Source: Aquabacterium sp. (lineage in GTDB: Bacteria; Pseudomonadota; Gammaproteobacteria; Burkholderiales; Burkholderiaceae_C). From it: a stretch of 64,000 nt of DNA. Location: NCBI RefSeq assembly GCF_029946005.1, contig NZ_JAQSDR010000012.1, positions 186,001-250,000 on the forward strand, in the 5' to 3' direction. Position 1 is the first letter of the stretch, and every line of letters starts with the position of its first letter. Below the pieces are notes generated by a model. That model saw nothing but the letters and a program-made list of their open reading frames with translations, was not told where the DNA came from and did no database searches. This document shows positions 6,842 through 16,305 of the stretch, piece after piece. Position numbers and translations under genes: made by a program.

Positions 6842-7807
6842 ATGTCTTTGTTGTCAATATGTATTCCAGCCCTTAATCGGCTGGATTTCCTCAAAGCATC
6901 TTTGCTTGAATTACTGCCTGCCGCTCAATTGCTGGGTCTGGAGGTTTGTGTCTCGGACAATGCATCTTCTGATGGAACGGCGAGTTTCCTTGCTGGTTTG
7001 GTGAGCCAGTATCCTTGTTTGAAGGTGAGGAAATTCGATGTGAAGGTTGATATCGATTCTAGTATGATGGCGGAGATAGCCATGGGCACGGGGGAATATG
7101 TTTCCCCTTTAGGTGATGATGACTGTATCGAGCCTGGCGCACTTGGTTTGTTGCTGACCTACCTGCATTGTCAGGACGGCATGGTTGTCTGGAATGGGTG
7201 GCATACTGGACCTCAGCTTCAAAAAATTCACCTTCACCTGGGTGATGACTTTGCAGGAAAGGCTTACGATCGACCGGATGCAGCATTTTCATGCTTGTAG
7301 GCCAAAATGCCATTTGGCTCATTTGTTGTCCGCGCCAAATTATTCCCCAAAACGTTGTCCACGAGGTTTCATGGAACAAGTCATGCCTATACCGGCGTCG
7401 TTTGGGATGCCCTAGCTAAAAAATTCGAAACAGATGCGGTTTGCCGGGTAAGTTGCATGGCGGAACCCGTTGTGTTGTTGCGCGGAGCGGAGAAGACATG
7501 GAGAAGGGACGCTGTTGACATTCTGCTGTTCCAGATTGGTGTCTGGTTTTGGCGAGTTCCACATCAAAAAATATACCGGCATGCGGTCCTTGAGGCGATG
7601 AAGGGCTATGGGCGTATCTATTTAAAGTTTTCAAAGATAATACGATATAGATGCGCGGGAGAGTTGCAGTGGAGCAGCTTTAAAGGATTGCTGTCCATAT
7701 GGCCTCAACGAAGATTTGTTATCCTTGCCGCCATGCTATTGCCGCCCTCTCTTTTGCGCCGTTATTTAAAGAGAAGAGGCGTTGACCACTCTGTCACAGG
7801 CTTATAG
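6842..7807 (+). pseudogene. GT2 glycosyltransferase interrupted by an in-frame amber codon
   Basis: A single reading frame encodes an N-terminal GT2 domain (LLSICIPALNRLDFLKASLL, VSDNASSDGT, PLGDDD) to 7297, then TAG at 7298–7300, and the same frame continues to 7807 with a coherent C-terminal half (MPFGSFVV, GTSHAYTGVVWDA). The whole would be about 320 residues, a normal GT2 size. The change can be explained by one substitution, for example Trp TGG to TAG. It may be a recent inactivation, phase-variable decay or a sequencing error; suppression cannot be excluded. It ends 1 bp from the convergent tyv gene and shares the low GC of the gene at 5838. Confidence 0.75.
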
Positions 7808-7808
7808 T

Positions 7809-8843
7809 TCATCGGGCGTTTTGGTTAAGGGTGGTGGTCCATTTCAGCATTTTGCTGATGCCTTCCTTTGCAGATACTTGCGGGCGCCAACCGGTTAGTT
7901 CGGATATTTTTGTAATATCAGCTACAAATACCCGTTGATCACTTTCTCGAGGTGGGCCCTGGGTAAATTCAAGAGGATGCCCAATTTCTTCTTCGAGCAG
8001 TTTGAACAATTCAAGCAGGGACAAGCTATTGCTGATACCTCCGCCAACGTTGAATGCTTGGCCGGCAGCTTTGTCGAGATGTTGCGCGACCAGGAAATAC
8101 AGCGTAATCATGTCCTCGGCATGAAGCACATCGCGTACCTGTTTGCCGTTTCCGGAAATGCCAAATGGGTTTTTTCTTTCGCCATTTTTGGTTTCCATCG
8201 CCATTTGACAAAACCAGCCAATCCAGCCCTGATCAACGGTGGCGAACTGTCGGCCGCCGTACATGGACGAATGGCGAAAGGCCACCGTTCTGAGTCCAAA
8301 AATACGGTGATAGTCGCGCAGGTATTGATCAGCGGCACCTTTTGAGCAGCCGTACGGGGAGTGAAAGTCTAGTTGCGTATCTTCTGAGAAACCATTTGGG
8401 CGGTCTGTGCAGACGAAGCGCGTTGCCATTTCCTGGTAGGCATACTGCTCAAGGTCACCATATACTTTATTGGTGGACGAGTAGATGATGCCGGCGCGTG
8501 GCGCGTATTCGCGAAGTGCCTCTAGTATATTGAGCGTCCCCAAGGCGTTGACCTCGAAGTCCATTCTGGGGTTCGCAATGGAGGTTGTCATGGCGACTTG
8601 GCCCGCAAGGTGGAACACCATGGTTGGGTCAAAACCCTTAACCGCCCTTGCCACGTCATTGGCATTGCGTATGTCGCCATGCACGAATTCGAATTTCCCC
8701 AGGTTGCGAAGCCAGGTGAGATTTGCCTGTGAGCCCTGTCTGTAGAGGTTATCGAAAACGCAGAGGTCGATACCTTGAGCGATTGCATGGGCGGCAAGAT
8801 TGCTGCCCAAAAAACCGCAGCCGCCAGTGATCAGCAGTTTCAT
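7809..8843 (-). CDS. tyv: CDP-paratose 2-epimerase (CDP-tyvelose synthase)
   Basis: 344 aa short-chain dehydrogenase-type epimerase that converts CDP-paratose to CDP-tyvelose. It closely follows the Salmonella/Yersinia Tyv (RfbE) sequence as I remember it: the N-terminal KLLITGGCGFLGSNLA Rossmann motif, FHLAGQVAMTTSI, SSTNKVYGDLEQY, the catalytic YGCSKGAADQ with Tyr-x-x-x-Lys, and FRHSSMYGGRQFATVDQGW. It is the last gene of the ddhD-ddhA-ddhB-ddhC-prt-tyv run and overlaps prt by four bases, so it is translationally coupled. All pathway enzymes for its substrate are encoded directly upstream. The specificity call is strong because the conserved blocks are nearly identical across distant phyla. 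Confidence 0.92.
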   Translation of the reverse strand: MKLLITGGCGFLGSNLAAHAIAQGIDLCVFDNLYRQGSQANLTWLRNLGKFEFVHGDIRNANDVARAVKGFDPTMVFHLAGQVAMTTSIANPRMDFEVNALGTLNILEALREYAPRAGIIYSSTNKVYGDLEQYAYQEMATRFVCTDRPNGFSEDTQLDFHSPYGCSKGAADQYLRDYHRIFGLRTVAFRHSSMYGGRQFATVDQGWIGWFCQMAMETKNGERKNPFGISGNGKQVRDVLHAEDMITLYFLVAQHLDKAAGQAFNVGGGISNSLSLLELFKLLEEEIGHPLEFTQGPPRESDQRVFVADITKISELTGWRPQVSAKEGISKMLKWTTTLNQNAR

Positions 8844-9718
8844 GCAAACTCCAATTCAATTGTTTTTTGTAGCCCAGTATCCAGGCTATGCATGGGTTGC
8901 CAACCCAGGGTGCGAATTTGATCTATGTTGGCCTGGCAGTGCATGGCCTCATTGAGCCGATAAGGTATGGCGCCGAACCGCAGTTCGGTCTTGGATTGTG
9001 TCAATCGGTGAGCGGTTTCGACAAACTCGCGGATGGTGGGCGCCTGACCCGTGCCGACCTCGATGTCGACTGCATCGGGCAGGGCCGCAGCCTTGTCCAG
9101 CAAAGTCTCATATGCGCTGACCACGTCATCGATGTAGATGAAGTCGCGCCTTTGCTCACCCGCCGTAAGAGGAAGAACGGCGTCGTTTCTGTGGCACGTT
9201 TGCAAGACATGGGTGGTGAACTTGGACGGGTCGTCTCCCGCGCCGTACATGTGCTGCAACACCACATTGACCCACTGCAGCCTGCCACCTGTTTGGTTTG
9301 CGAAAAGTCGGCCCCACTGCGCCAGCTGGTGTTTGCTCATGGCGTAGGGGTTGACCGACTTGTCTAGTGCTGTGCCTGTGTTGATGAACACGGTAGGGTA
9401 GTCAAGGCTTTGTAAGGACTGGAGCAGGCTGATGCCAAGTCTGAGATTGGCATCCACCAACTGCAAAGTGGATTCGCCTTGGCGCCCATATGCGCACGCG
9501 GTGTGAATGAGCACATTGGGGCGCGCGCTCTGCACGAAGGCCTGCAGCTGCGCGTCGCTTTGTGGCCGCGCGATGTTGAAGCTTGCCGCCCGATCCTGCA
9601 GCCTATCAAGTTTCGAATTGGGCCGCAGTAGCAACGACACCTGATGGCCTTTGCTTTGCAGGTGCCGTGCTAAAGCACTGCCCAGGAAGCCGCTTGCACC
9701 GGTGAGCAGGATGTTCAA
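8840..9718 (-). CDS. prt: CDP-3,6-dideoxyhexose 4-reductase, probable CDP-paratose synthase
   Basis: 292 aa NAD(P)-dependent extended SDR: Rossmann motif LLTGASGFLGSALARHL at the N-terminus and the catalytic pair in NPYAMSKHQLAQWG. It fills the position of prt (rfbS) between ddhC and tyv, so it most likely reduces CDP-3,6-dideoxy-4-keto-glucose to CDP-paratose. The sequence is less diagnostic than its neighbours and an abequose synthase (abe) would look similar; the presence of tyv, which uses CDP-paratose, argues for prt. It starts about 23 bp after the ddhC stop. Confidence 0.75.
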   Translation of the reverse strand: MNILLTGASGFLGSALARHLQSKGHQVSLLLRPNSKLDRLQDRAASFNIARPQSDAQLQAFVQSARPNVLIHTACAYGRQGESTLQLVDANLRLGISLLQSLQSLDYPTVFINTGTALDKSVNPYAMSKHQLAQWGRLFANQTGGRLQWVNVVLQHMYGAGDDPSKFTTHVLQTCHRNDAVLPLTAGEQRRDFIYIDDVVSAYETLLDKAAALPDAVDIEVGTGQAPTIREFVETAHRLTQSKTELRFGAIPYRLNEAMHCQANIDQIRTLGWQPMHSLDTGLQKTIELEFA

Positions 9719-9741
9719 CTTGATCCCCTCAGCTGAAGGCG

Positions 9742-11088
9742 TCAGAAGCTGACGCCCAGGAATTCTTCGAGCCGGTCGACCATGAAGTCGAGGTGATCCT
9801 TATTCAGTCCTGGATAGACACCCAACCAGAAGGTTTGATTCATCACGATGTCGGTGTTGGTCAATTCGCCACTTATCCTGAAGTTCTGGCCAATCATGTA
9901 AGGTTGGCGGGTCAGGTTGCCAGCAAACAGAAGGCGCGTCCCGATCTTGTGTTGATCGAGGTAGTTCAACAGATCGACACGCTTGATTCCGGCGATTTCC
10001 TTCAGCACCAAGGGGAAACCGAACCACGACGGGTCGGAGTTTGGCGTGGCCTGGGGAAGGTGCAAGAACGCCTCGCAGCTTTTCAGGCGATTCTTCAGAT
10101 AAGCGAAGTTGGCCTTGCGGGCAGCGATGAAGCCATCAAGGCGTTCAAGTTGTGCCAGCGCGCATGCTGCTTGCATGTCCGTGATCTTGAGGTTGTAGCC
10201 CAGGTGGCTGTAGGTGTACTTGTGGTCGTACCCTTCCGGCAACTGGCCCAGCTTCCAGCAAAAGCGCTTGTTGCAGGTGTTGTCCTTGCCGGGAGGGCAG
10301 TAGCAATCGCGTCCCCAGTCGCGGAATGATTCGGCGATCAGTTTGAGTTCGGCATTGTTGGTGAAAACGGCGCCGCCTTCCCCCATGGTGATGTGGTGGG
10401 CGGGGTAGAAACTCAGCGTCCCGATGTCGCCAAAGGTGCCGACCAGTTGGCCGTTGTAGGTGGCACCCAGTGCATCGCAGCAGTCTTCAACCAGCCACAG
10501 CTTGTATTTCTTGCAGAGCGCGGTAACCACATCCAGGTTGAATGGATTGCCCAGGCTGTGGGCCAGCATGATGGCCTTGGTCTTGGGTGTGATGGCCGCC
10601 TCGATGAGGTTCGCATCAATGTTGTGCGTTGCCAGATCGACATCGACAAAAACCGGCACGGCGCCAAACTGCAAGATAGGGTTGACCGTGGTTGGAAAGC
10701 CGGCAGCGACGCCGATCACCTCATCGCCTGGCTTGATGGCCCGATCGCCAAGTCGGGGCGAGGTCAAGGTCGAGAACGCCACCAGATTGGCCGACGAACC
10801 AGAATTGACCGTGATCAGGTGTTTGACGCCCAAGAACTGCGCCAGCTTTTGCTCGAACTCGGCATTGAAGCGGCCTGTTGTCAGCCAGCCGTCCAGGCTG
10901 GCTTCCACCATCAGCTGCAATTCACGCGCACCAATGACTTTGCCGGAGACGGGAACGGGTGACTCGTTCGGAACGAAAGCCTTGGGCGCCAGCGCGATGT
11001 CGGCGTATTGTTGAACGAGTGCGGCGATCTCGCGGCGAATGGCATCGGGCGATTTCGGCGAAAACTGGATGGGTGTCTCGGTGCTCAT
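9742..11088 (-). CDS. ddhC: CDP-4-keto-6-deoxy-glucose 3-dehydrase (E1)
   Basis: 448 aa from the ATG at 11088. It is a PMP- and [2Fe-2S]-dependent enzyme of the aminotransferase fold that removes the C3 hydroxyl in 3,6-dideoxyhexose synthesis. The normal PLP-binding lysine is replaced by histidine in [14 protein letters not shown] (His231/232), the hallmark of E1. The unusual cluster motif C-x57-C-x-C-x7-C is fully present as Cys204, Cys262, Cys264 and Cys272. It works with the reductase DdhD encoded at 12975. It starts two bases after the ddhB stop. Confidence 0.95.
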   Translation of the reverse strand: MSTETPIQFSPKSPDAIRREIAALVQQYADIALAPKAFVPNESPVPVSGKVIGARELQLMVEASLDGWLTTGRFNAEFEQKLAQFLGVKHLITVNSGSSANLVAFSTLTSPRLGDRAIKPGDEVIGVAAGFPTTVNPILQFGAVPVFVDVDLATHNIDANLIEAAITPKTKAIMLAHSLGNPFNLDVVTALCKKYKLWLVEDCCDALGATYNGQLVGTFGDIGTLSFYPAHHITMGEGGAVFTNNAELKLIAESFRDWGRDCYCPPGKDNTCNKRFCWKLGQLPEGYDHKYTYSHLGYNLKITDMQAACALAQLERLDGFIAARKANFAYLKNRLKSCEAFLHLPQATPNSDPSWFGFPLVLKEIAGIKRVDLLNYLDQHKIGTRLLFAGNLTRQPYMIGQNFRISGELTNTDIVMNQTFWLGVYPGLNKDHLDFMVDRLEEFLGVSF

Positions 11089-11090
11089 GA

Positions 11091-12176
11091 TCAAAATGGT
11101 GTCGTGTTTGTTGAGGAGGCCTCGGCGCTGTATTGCCGGATCTGATCCAGGCACAGGGCTTTGACGTCGTCTTTGGCAAGCCAGGCTTGATGCCAGGTGA
11201 TGATGTGTTCAAGCGCCTGATCCAGGCGCCATTGGGGGTGCCAGCCCAGGCGACTCTTGATCTTTGAAATGTCGAGCTTCAGGTAGTTGGCTTCGTGAGG
11301 GTGCAGGCCTTCGTCAAGATGCCATGTGGCGTCCCCGCCCCATTTGGCGGCCATGCGTTCGACGATCCACTGCACGGGGCGGGCATCGTCCTCACTCGGG
11401 CCAAAGTTCCAGCCTTCTGCCCATGATTGGCCTTCGCCATAGAGCTTTTCCGCCAGCTTGAGATAGCCCGACAGCGGTTCCAGCACGTGTTGCCAGGGCC
11501 TGGTGGCGTAGGGGTTGCGTATGACCACAGCCTGATGCTGCTCAAACGCCCTTAAGATATCGGGTATCAGGCGGTCGAGTGCCCAATCGCCTCCGCCAAT
11601 CACGTTGCCAGCCCTGGCCGATGCGATGGCGATGTCCTGCTGCTTGAAGAAGGAACGGCGGTAGGCGCTTGTGACCAGTTCAGAGCAACCTTTGCTGTTG
11701 CTGTAGGGATCGTGGCCACCCATGGGTTCGTCCTCCCGATAGCCCCAAGCCCACTCCCTGTTTTCGTAGCACTTGTCCGTGGTGACGTTGACGATGGCGC
11801 GGACGGTGCCGGCATGCCTTGCCGCTTCCAGAACGTGCACCGTGCCCATCACATTGGTGGCGTAGGTTTCGACGGGGTCGTCGTAGGACAAGCGAACCAG
11901 AGGTTGTGCGGCCATGTGAATGACGATCTCGGGCTTGACCAGATTCATGGCCTTGCGCACGGTGCCGTAGTCACGGATATCGCCGATGTGGCTGGCCATC
12001 CCGTCGCCAACCCGCGCTTCGGTGAACAGATTCGGTGCGGTCGGCGGCGTCAGGGCCAATCCCTGGACCTGAGCTCCCATGGTCTGAAGCCAAAGGCTGA
12101 GCCAGCTACCCTTGAATCCGGTGTGGCCCGTGAGAAGGACTGCCTTTCCCCGCCAGAATTCGGCATTCGCTGGCAT
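11091..12176 (-). CDS. ddhB: CDP-glucose 4,6-dehydratase
   Basis: 361 aa from the ATG at 12176, which begins [20 protein letters not shown] and lies two bases after the ddhA stop; an upstream ATG overlaps ddhA and is less likely. NAD-dependent SDR that makes CDP-4-keto-6-deoxy-D-glucose. Features: the [15 protein letters not shown] nucleotide-binding motif typical of Rfb[21 protein letters not shown], and the Y-S-N-S-K-G catalytic segment. Second step of the tyvelose route. Confidence 0.95.
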   Translation of the reverse strand: MPANAEFWRGKAVLLTGHTGFKGSWLSLWLQTMGAQVQGLALTPPTAPNLFTEARVGDGMASHIGDIRDYGTVRKAMNLVKPEIVIHMAAQPLVRLSYDDPVETYATNVMGTVHVLEAARHAGTVRAIVNVTTDKCYENREWAWGYREDEPMGGHDPYSNSKGCSELVTSAYRRSFFKQQDIAIASARAGNVIGGGDWALDRLIPDILRAFEQHQAVVIRNPYATRPWQHVLEPLSGYLKLAEKLYGEGQSWAEGWNFGPSEDDARPVQWIVERMAAKWGGDATWHLDEGLHPHEANYLKLDISKIKSRLGWHPQWRLDQALEHIITWHQAWLAKDDVKALCLDQIRQYSAEASSTNTTPF

Positions 12177-12178
12177 GT

Positions 12179-12952
12179 TCAATCCCACCCCTTCCAGGGC
12201 GCTTTGTTGGCTGCCCACAGTTCTTCGAGCAAGTTCTTGTCGCGTAGCGTGTCCATAGGTTGCCAGAAACCGTGGTGCTCATAGGCCATCAGTTCACCAT
12301 TGTCGGCCAACTGCATCAACGGCTCCTGTTCCCAGATGGTGGCGTCTCCGCTGATGTGGGACAGCACCTTTGGCGACAAAACGAAAAAACCGCCATTGAT
12401 CATGGCACCGTCGCCCTTAGGCTTCTCCTTGAAACTGCGCACCTGCTTGTTCTTGATGTCCAGGGCGCCAAAGCGACCTGGTGGATAAGTGGCTGTCAAC
12501 GTGGCTGCCTTGCCGTGGGCTCGGTGAAAGGCGATGGTCTCGCCAATGTCGATGTCGCCGACACCATCACCGTACGTGAAGCAGAAGGCCTCTTCATCCT
12601 GGACATACTGCGCAACACGGCCAAGGCGGCCGCCTGTCATGGATTCGTCGCCCGTGTCGACCAGGGTCACTTTCCAGGGCTCCGCGCGTTTTTCATGCAC
12701 GTTCATGCTGTTGGACCGCATGTCGAATGTGACGTCTGACATGTGCAGAAAGTAGTTGGCGAAGTACTCTTTGATGACGTAGCCCTTGTAGCCGCAGCAG
12801 ATGATGAACTCGTTGATGCCATGGTGGGAGTACATCTTCATGATGTGCCACAAGATCGGTTTTCCACCAATTTCAACCATGGGCTTTGGGCGAGTTGAGG
12901 TCTCTTCACTCAGGCGTGTACCCAGTCCACCGGCAAGAATCACTGCTTTCAT
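12179..12952 (-). CDS. ddhA: Glucose-1-phosphate cytidylyltransferase
   Basis: 257 aa from the ATG at 12952 ([20 protein letters not shown]), the standard length for RfbF; the open frame extends upstream into ddhD but the family start is unambiguous. The N-terminal G-G-x-G-T-R-L-S-E nucleotidyltransferase signature, [19 protein letters not shown], and [13 protein letters not shown] are all conserved. It forms CDP-glucose from CTP and glucose-1-phosphate, the first step of the pathway. It lies 22 bp downstream of ddhD. Confidence 0.95.
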   Translation of the reverse strand: MKAVILAGGLGTRLSEETSTRPKPMVEIGGKPILWHIMKMYSHHGINEFIICCGYKGYVIKEYFANYFLHMSDVTFDMRSNSMNVHEKRAEPWKVTLVDTGDESMTGGRLGRVAQYVQDEEAFCFTYGDGVGDIDIGETIAFHRAHGKAATLTATYPPGRFGALDIKNKQVRSFKEKPKGDGAMINGGFFVLSPKVLSHISGDATIWEQEPLMQLADNGELMAYEHHGFWQPMDTLRDKNLLEELWAANKAPWKGWD

Positions 12953-12974
12953 CAACGCGTCCTTCAATCTCGAA

Positions 12975-13970
12975 TCAAACGGCGGCCGAGCATACGAATG
13001 CATCGGAGAGGAATCTATTCTTCTGCAACCCCGCCTGCAACAGGGCGTGCCTAGCACCGTGGATCATGGCATCGGAACCGCATGCATAGACTACTGTGTT
13101 GGTCAGGTCGACGCCCTCGGAGAGCAGCGCATCTTGCACGTGTCCCCGTGCTCCCAGCCAGGTGTCGTTGCCGCGCGAAAGCACGGGTACGAATCGGTGG
13201 GGCATGGTCAAGCCGGATGGGGCCCAATACAGATCTGCCGCTGTCCGCCCGCCCCAAAACACAGTAATGGCGCGGGGGCGCTGTTCTTGGGTCATTTTTT
13301 CGAGACCTTCCAGCATCGCTTTGACTGGTGCAATACCGGTTCCAGTGGCCAGGAAAACCAGGTCCAGTTGTGAGACGTCCCGCAGAAAAAAAGTGCCGAG
13401 CGGGCCATTGAGGCGAAGCAAGTCGTTCGGCTTGGCCTGCTCAAACCAGTACCGGCTCATGACACCGTTTTCGACGGCGCGAATGTGCAACTCCAGCATC
13501 TGATCCGCTCTTGATGCGTTGGCTACCGAATAGCTTCTGCGAACGCCACCCTGACCAATGATGTCGATGTATTGGCCGGGGAGAAATGCCCAAGGGCTGC
13601 TGGGTGGCAGCCGCAGGGTGGCCTTCAGTACGTCGGGTGCCAGTTTGTCTAGGGTGTGAATCCGACAGGGCAGGGTCCTGGGCGGCGGGATGGTTTGCCC
13701 GCTGAGGTCGTCGGCCTCAATTGACAGATCGGTTTCGGCAGTTCTAACGCAGGCGAGCACCCAGCCGTGGACTTTTTCGTCCTCGGACAAGCCAAGTTCC
13801 GGACTCATGGCCGATGTGGTCCCGCTGCCGACCTTGCATTTGCAGCTGCTGCAGCGGCCGGTGCGACAGCTGTAGGCCAGCTGCACACCCTGTTTCAGGG
13901 CTGCATCAAGGATTGATTCAGCTGGTGCGACATTGAATGTCTTGCCGGCGGTGGTTGTAACTATGGGCAT
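12975..13970 (-). CDS. ddhD: CDP-6-deoxy-glucoseen reductase (E3), ferredoxin–FAD–NADH type
   Basis: 331 aa. An N-terminal plant-type [2Fe-2S] ferredoxin domain has Cys35, Cys40, Cys43 and Cys74 in the usual spacing. It is followed by an FAD-binding domain (RRSYSVANA) and an NAD-binding domain ([27 protein letters not shown]). This is the E3/RfbI partner that passes electrons from NADH to DdhC. It is the first gene of the CDP-tyvelose operon; its promoter should lie in the 215-bp gap shared with the divergent gene at 14186, but I cannot pick a convincing -35/-10 pair on this strand. Confidence 0.92.
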   Translation of the reverse strand: MPIVTTTAGKTFNVAPAESILDAALKQGVQLAYSCRTGRCSSCKCKVGSGTTSAMSPELGLSEDEKVHGWVLACVRTAETDLSIEADDLSGQTIPPPRTLPCRIHTLDKLAPDVLKATLRLPPSSPWAFLPGQYIDIIGQGGVRRSYSVANASRADQMLELHIRAVENGVMSRYWFEQAKPNDLLRLNGPLGTFFLRDVSQLDLVFLATGTGIAPVKAMLEGLEKMTQEQRPRAITVFWGGRTAADLYWAPSGLTMPHRFVPVLSRGNDTWLGARGHVQDALLSEGVDLTNTVVYACGSDAMIHGARHALLQAGLQKNRFLSDAFVCSAAV

Positions 13971-14119
13971 GCCTTCTTGTCCGTGTCGTCAAATCGCCTT
14001 GGGGCATATGGCGCAGCCCGTCATTATTGACGATCGCCGCCATCACCCTGGGTGTTGGCGGTGCGAGGGAAGGTATGTCAGCGTGGGTTCCCGGTTTATG
14101 CTTGCATCCTTCGTTAAAA

Positions 14120-14148
14120 TTGCATCATCGAAATGATGAAAATACAGT
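14120..14148 (+). promoter_or_regulatory. Candidate sigma70 promoter for the GT11-like gene
   Basis: TTGCAT (14120–14125) and TACAGT (14143–14148) are separated by 17 bases and lie 38 bp before the proposed ATG at 14186, in an AT-rich stretch within the divergent intergenic region. Support is by consensus and spacing only. Confidence 0.4.
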
Positions 14149-14185
14149 AGCAACCTGGGCAGGGAAGATTGCGAGAAAACGCGCT

Positions 14186-15064
14186 ATGGTTGTGATACAA
14201 AATAAATCTGGTCAGTTGGCGAACAGGCTGTTTGCTTTCGCGCACTTCATTGGTAACGCCATCGAGTACGACTACGAGCTTGTAAACCCTTGCTTCGATG
14301 AGTATTGTCCTTACTTTCCAGCGTTGACCTCCGCTGAGTGCAGGGGGTTGCGGATTTCAACGGCGTTTCATCCGTCCCTTCCGTACCGTTTTTTTCGCAA
14401 GGGTTCTGAGCTTCTCAGGAGGCGTATGCCCGCGTCTCCCTGGCATTGTTTTTACACCCTGGCTGATGGTGATCCGGTGTTTGATCTCCAGGATGCCGCT
14501 TACTTGCGCGATGCGCGCCGAAAAGTGGTCTTCACGCACGGTTGGGAGTTCAGGGACCATGCAAGCCTGCTCAAGCACCGGCCTGTCATCAAGGCGCTCT
14601 TTGCGCCTGATGCGCGCGTACTGGCGTTGGTCGCCGAATGGCGTGAGAAGGCCATACGAGGGGCCGACGTGCTGGTTGGGGTACATGTCAGAAGAGGCGA
14701 CTACGCTCGTTGGCAGAACGGCATCTATCTCTATGACGACTCGGTTTACCGGTCTCGGATGATGGACGTGGAAAGGGCATTGAAGGCGCAAGGCAAAACA
14801 ACCGCATTCGTGATTTGCTCGAACGAGGGCATTGACATGGGGGTTTTTTCACCTTTGCAAGTGACGCCGGGCCCGGGGCATGCCGTGGCCGATCTCTATA
14901 TGTTGGCGTCGTGCGATTTGATCATGGGGCCGCCAAGCACCTACTCGCTATGGGCTTCTTATCACGGTGGCGGCAAGCTGCTGTTCATCAAGGATCCACA
15001 CACCGAAGTCAGTCTGGCTGATTTCGAGGTGCATTTTCCAGACGGCGGCGGTGTCAGGCCGTAA
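14186..15064 (+). CDS. GT11-like fucosyltransferase family protein
   Basis: 292 aa from the ATG at 14186 (MVVIQNKSGQLANRLFAFAH); the open frame is longer upstream but the conserved part begins here. The peptide VLVGVHVRRGDYARW matches the H-x-R-R-G-D-Y donor-binding motif of alpha-1,2-fucosyltransferases (GT11), and ASCDLIMGPPSTYSLWASY matches their C-terminal motif. The N-terminal glycine-rich motif is altered (SGQLANRL instead of GGLGNQ), so the donor may not be GDP-fucose. It is divergent from ddhD and overlaps the convergent GT4 gene by 11 bases. Confidence 0.65.
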   Translation: MVVIQNKSGQLANRLFAFAHFIGNAIEYDYELVNPCFDEYCPYFPALTSAECRGLRISTAFHPSLPYRFFRKGSELLRRRMPASPWHCFYTLADGDPVFDLQDAAYLRDARRKVVFTHGWEFRDHASLLKHRPVIKALFAPDARVLALVAEWREKAIRGADVLVGVHVRRGDYARWQNGIYLYDDSVYRSRMMDVERALKAQGKTTAFVICSNEGIDMGVFSPLQVTPGPGHAVADLYMLASCDLIMGPPSTYSLWASYHGGGKLLFIKDPHTEVSLADFEVHFPDGGGVRP

Positions 15065-16301
15065 GGTGTGCGATCCGTTCAATGAAATGACGCGGGGCTC
15101 TTGACTCGATGACCTGCCGCCGCAGCAAGGAAGCCTTGCTTTGCAAGTCAGGCGCCTGAGTCAGAAAAACCCCCACGGCTTCGGCGAGCCCTTCAGGTGA
15201 GTGGGTTTTCATTTCGACATGAGCCGATGCGCTTGTTGCTGTGCAGTAGTCGCTCAATGAGTTTGGCCCGGGAGGGACGATGACTGGGGTGCCACATCCA
15301 AAGGCCTCAGAGACTATATTGGAGTTCTTGAGCAGATATGCCTGCGGATCGTAGGGCAGCAAGACGCAGTCGGTCTGCCCCAGCGCCTGGAAATACTCGG
15401 CCTCTGAGAAGAATGGCTTTGCCACCAACTCCACGAAGCTGCGGCCTTCGAGCAACGGGGCGACGGCGCTGGACTTTTCCGGATGGGTCAACAGCAGTTT
15501 GATGGTGATGCGTCCAGCCAGCGGTTCAAGCAGGGGGAGCGTATCGAGAATGAGCTGAAGTCCTTTCTCAGGACGGGGGTCGCCAATGAACAGAAAGCTT
15601 GTTCGGTCAGTTTGCGGCCTTTCAAACGCTGTGTCGGGGAGCCTGCAGGGCAGGTCGAGTAGCGCGATGTGCTTGCAGCCCAGACCTTCATATGCGGCTT
15701 TGAGCAGCCTGTTTTCACAAAAGAAGCGGATGTGCGGATGGCCTGCGGCAAGTCGGAAGGCATGCTCATATTGCCGCCTTTGCTCAGCCTGGGCCGGCGG
15801 CGCCGCATCAAAGTCCGGTGGCAGCATCAGATAGATGTTGGTGGGGCATTGGCGTTTGGCCAGGCGGAGGAACCCGACGGTAGCCAGGATGTGAGGCGCG
15901 GAAGCCGTGTGTATCAGGATGGCCGTATTTGCGGGTATGCGGTCAAGCCTGGCTTCTAGCATGTCTTTGAAAAAAGACCGGACGGTTCTTCTCAACTTCT
16001 TGCGGGCTTGCTTGGGCTTGCCCACGGCACCATAGGTTCCCCTGGTAAAGATGGGATCGGTGTGGCTGTCGATCAGTGGTGGGGCAATGCCGCGGTTGGC
16101 CAGCACATGCACATGCCAACCGGCCTCCTTGCCCGCTGATGTCAGCAGTTTGTTCAAGGCATGATGGTGCCCGGATACGCCCTCATAGGAGAAGTCCAGC
16201 ACTAGCAGCCGCGGCCACGGTTTGGAAAACAGTGCTCGTCCAGCTGTGAAGCGGCGGAGGAGACTGTAGTAAAAGTAGAAAAGCCGCTGGTACAGGGACA
16301 T
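15054..16301 (-). CDS. Glycosyltransferase family 4-like protein
   Basis: 415 aa from the ATG at 16301; the ATG at 16322 is an alternative overlapping the upstream gene. The C-terminal Rossmann domain shows the GT-B pattern: FLFIGDPRPEKGLQLILDTL and later SNIVSEAFGCGTPVIVPPG with the conserved glutamate. The N-terminal domain is divergent. Sugar donor and acceptor are unknown. It is the last gene of the minus-strand glycosyltransferase run 15054–22153, and its 3' end overlaps that of the GT11-like gene. Confidence 0.8.
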   Translation of the reverse strand: MSLYQRLFYFYYSLLRRFTAGRALFSKPWPRLLVLDFSYEGVSGHHHALNKLLTSAGKEAGWHVHVLANRGIAPPLIDSHTDPIFTRGTYGAVGKPKQARKKLRRTVRSFFKDMLEARLDRIPANTAILIHTASAPHILATVGFLRLAKRQCPTNIYLMLPPDFDAAPPAQAEQRRQYEHAFRLAAGHPHIRFFCENRLLKAAYEGLGCKHIALLDLPCRLPDTAFERPQTDRTSFLFIGDPRPEKGLQLILDTLPLLEPLAGRITIKLLLTHPEKSSAVAPLLEGRSFVELVAKPFFSEAEYFQALGQTDCVLLPYDPQAYLLKNSNIVSEAFGCGTPVIVPPGPNSLSDYCTATSASAHVEMKTHSPEGLAEAVGVFLTQAPDLQSKASLLRRQVIESRAPRHFIERIAHLTA

Positions 16302-16305
16302 GGTG

